A DNA stretch of 64,000 bases. It comes from Massospora cicadina (taxonomy: Eukaryota; Entomophthoromycota; Entomophthoromycetes; Entomophthorales; Entomophthoraceae). Location: NCBI GenBank assembly GCA_022478985.1, contig JAKSZP010014455.1:124001-188000 (forward strand), written 5' to 3'. Position 1 is the first letter of the stretch. Each line of letters begins with the position of its first letter. The notes under the pieces were generated by a model. It worked only from the letters and a program-made list of their open reading frames with translations. It made no database searches and was not told the origin of the DNA. This document shows, piece after piece, positions 63,020-64,000 of the stretch. The position numbers were made by a program, and so were the translations under genes.

Positions 63020-64000
63020 ATCGCAGTGATGTGGATCTAAGCAACATCATGTACAACAAGATGCTTAGTGGTAAGAAAGATGATGAGCGCCACAAGTTGT
63101 AAAGGCGCTGAATGAAATGTGAGCCAATACTTTACAGCGGATTGGCAATACAACAGTGAACTTTCTGAAACCCTTGGCACGGCCTAATATTAACATAAGC
63201 TCACATAGGGACATTAAACAGGGTGATGTGCGCAAGACAATGAAATTGTTGCAGCCTCAGTATTACTGGGAAAGCATGAACTTTGACGTGCTTGATACTA
63301 TCTCCTCCTGCCACCAGTGCCACGCAAAAAAGCCATTCTGACAGAGGTCCTCATACTAGTAATTGAAGCTGAACTTTGCACAGAATACAGTTTTCATGGT
63401 TGTAGTTTGACCTCTACCAATGGGAGCTAACCAGTCTTATTACATTTTGGTGGCCATTGACCACTTAACCCAGTGAGTTGAAGCATGGGTAATACGAGTT
63501 TAGGGAGGTCACAGTGGCCAAATTCATAATGGAATGCATTATCCAGCGGCATGGCTGCCCTAAGTTCCTCATTACTTTAACGGAACTAACTTCACTTCCC
63601 ACATCCTTCCAAAGCTTAATGAGCTGATGGCCATTCAAGGGGTTTTGATAACCCCATACAACCCAAAGTCCAATGGAATGATTGAGCAGGTCAATGTGAC
63701 TTTAGTTAATATACTATGTAAATTAGTAGCAGATTGACCCTCAGATTAATGAACCCTTCTGTCCACCACCGTCATCGCCTATAATATTAGTAATTGTTTT
63801 GCCATGGGGAAGAGTCATTCCAATTACTTATGGATGACCCCCTGCTCTTCTGGTGTTGCTATATGCCTGTGTAGAAGATACCGGTGGAATGAATCTCTAA
63901 CGTTATTTGATGAACCTAGTCAACACATTATTAAAATTGCAAATTGAAGCATACTCATTTAATTTATCCAAGAAGATTAGGACCCAAGCTGCCGATCAGG
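63020..64000 (+). pseudogene. GyF integrase, cut by the window end
   Basis: The zinc domain is ISSHRDIKQGDVRKTMKLLQ, then PQYYWESMNFDVLDTI and CHQCHAKK (63195-63335); the second His is not conserved. The core has YYILVAIDHLTQ (about 63437-63472) with the first Asp. NGTNFTSHILPKLNELM (about 63573-63628) has lost the D before N. NGMIEQVNVTLVNIL (about 63672-63715) keeps a Glu. The C-terminal end continues to the window edge. Confidence 0.72.

Larger units (their letters stand above)
58710..64000 (+). mobile_element. GyF: Ty3/gypsy element running off the window
   Basis: 5' LTR end, primer-binding site, gag, protease, RT, RNase H and integrase are all present in order on the plus strand. The 3' LTR is outside. 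Same lineage as GyE: gag, linker and pol blocks align throughout. Confidence 0.75.

Overview
The window reads as nuclear DNA from a eukaryote with a large, transposon-choked genome. A fungus is my best guess: several Ty3/gypsy lineages, a non-LTR element with a zf-RVT tail, tRNA-derived SINEs, and one small intronless gene for a secreted protein. Nothing in it identifies a species. No rRNA or tRNA gene, CRISPR array or operon was seen. Almost all coding matter is decayed gag-pol, and frames break every 50-200 codons.

Layout. 1-898 is the 3' end of a non-LTR (LINE) element. 1473-17336 is a gypsy element (named GyA here) with matching LTRs and a 5-bp target duplication. A sister element, GyB (5521-14908), split its pol gene. 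GyB in turn holds a solo LTR (8324-9445) and a 1.9-kb retroelement with only an ORF1 (11347-13271). 17342-21337 is the only stretch not dominated by LTR elements. It holds the one intact gene (18589-19305), two SINEs flanking it, and an old ORF1 fragment. 21338-44660 is a non-autonomous LTR element on the minus strand (GyG). GyD (+, 21781-38075) sits in its 3' LTR, and GyC (-, 23159-31803) sits inside GyD. GyG also carries an ORF1 element (about 39530-41390) and an 80-odd-bp minisatellite. 44951-51634 is GyE (+). About 52600-57970 is GyI (+), a different gypsy lineage without visible LTRs, itself interrupted. GyH (an LTR end near 58445) and GyF (to the window edge) close the window.

How it fits together. 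All LTR elements whose 5' LTR edge is visible share nearly the same primer-binding site, beginning TGGTGCTCACTACAGG, so they appear to use one tRNA primer. The LINE 3' end, the ORF1-only element and both SINEs end in a related roughly 30-nt module followed by an A-rich tail. This suggests one LINE machinery moved all three classes. Decay is patterned: the second catalytic Asp of reverse transcriptase, or an integrase Asp, has become Asn in several elements at places where a CpG to CpA change would explain it. Boundaries were set by eye from repeat pairs. Domain limits inside decayed pol genes are approximate.
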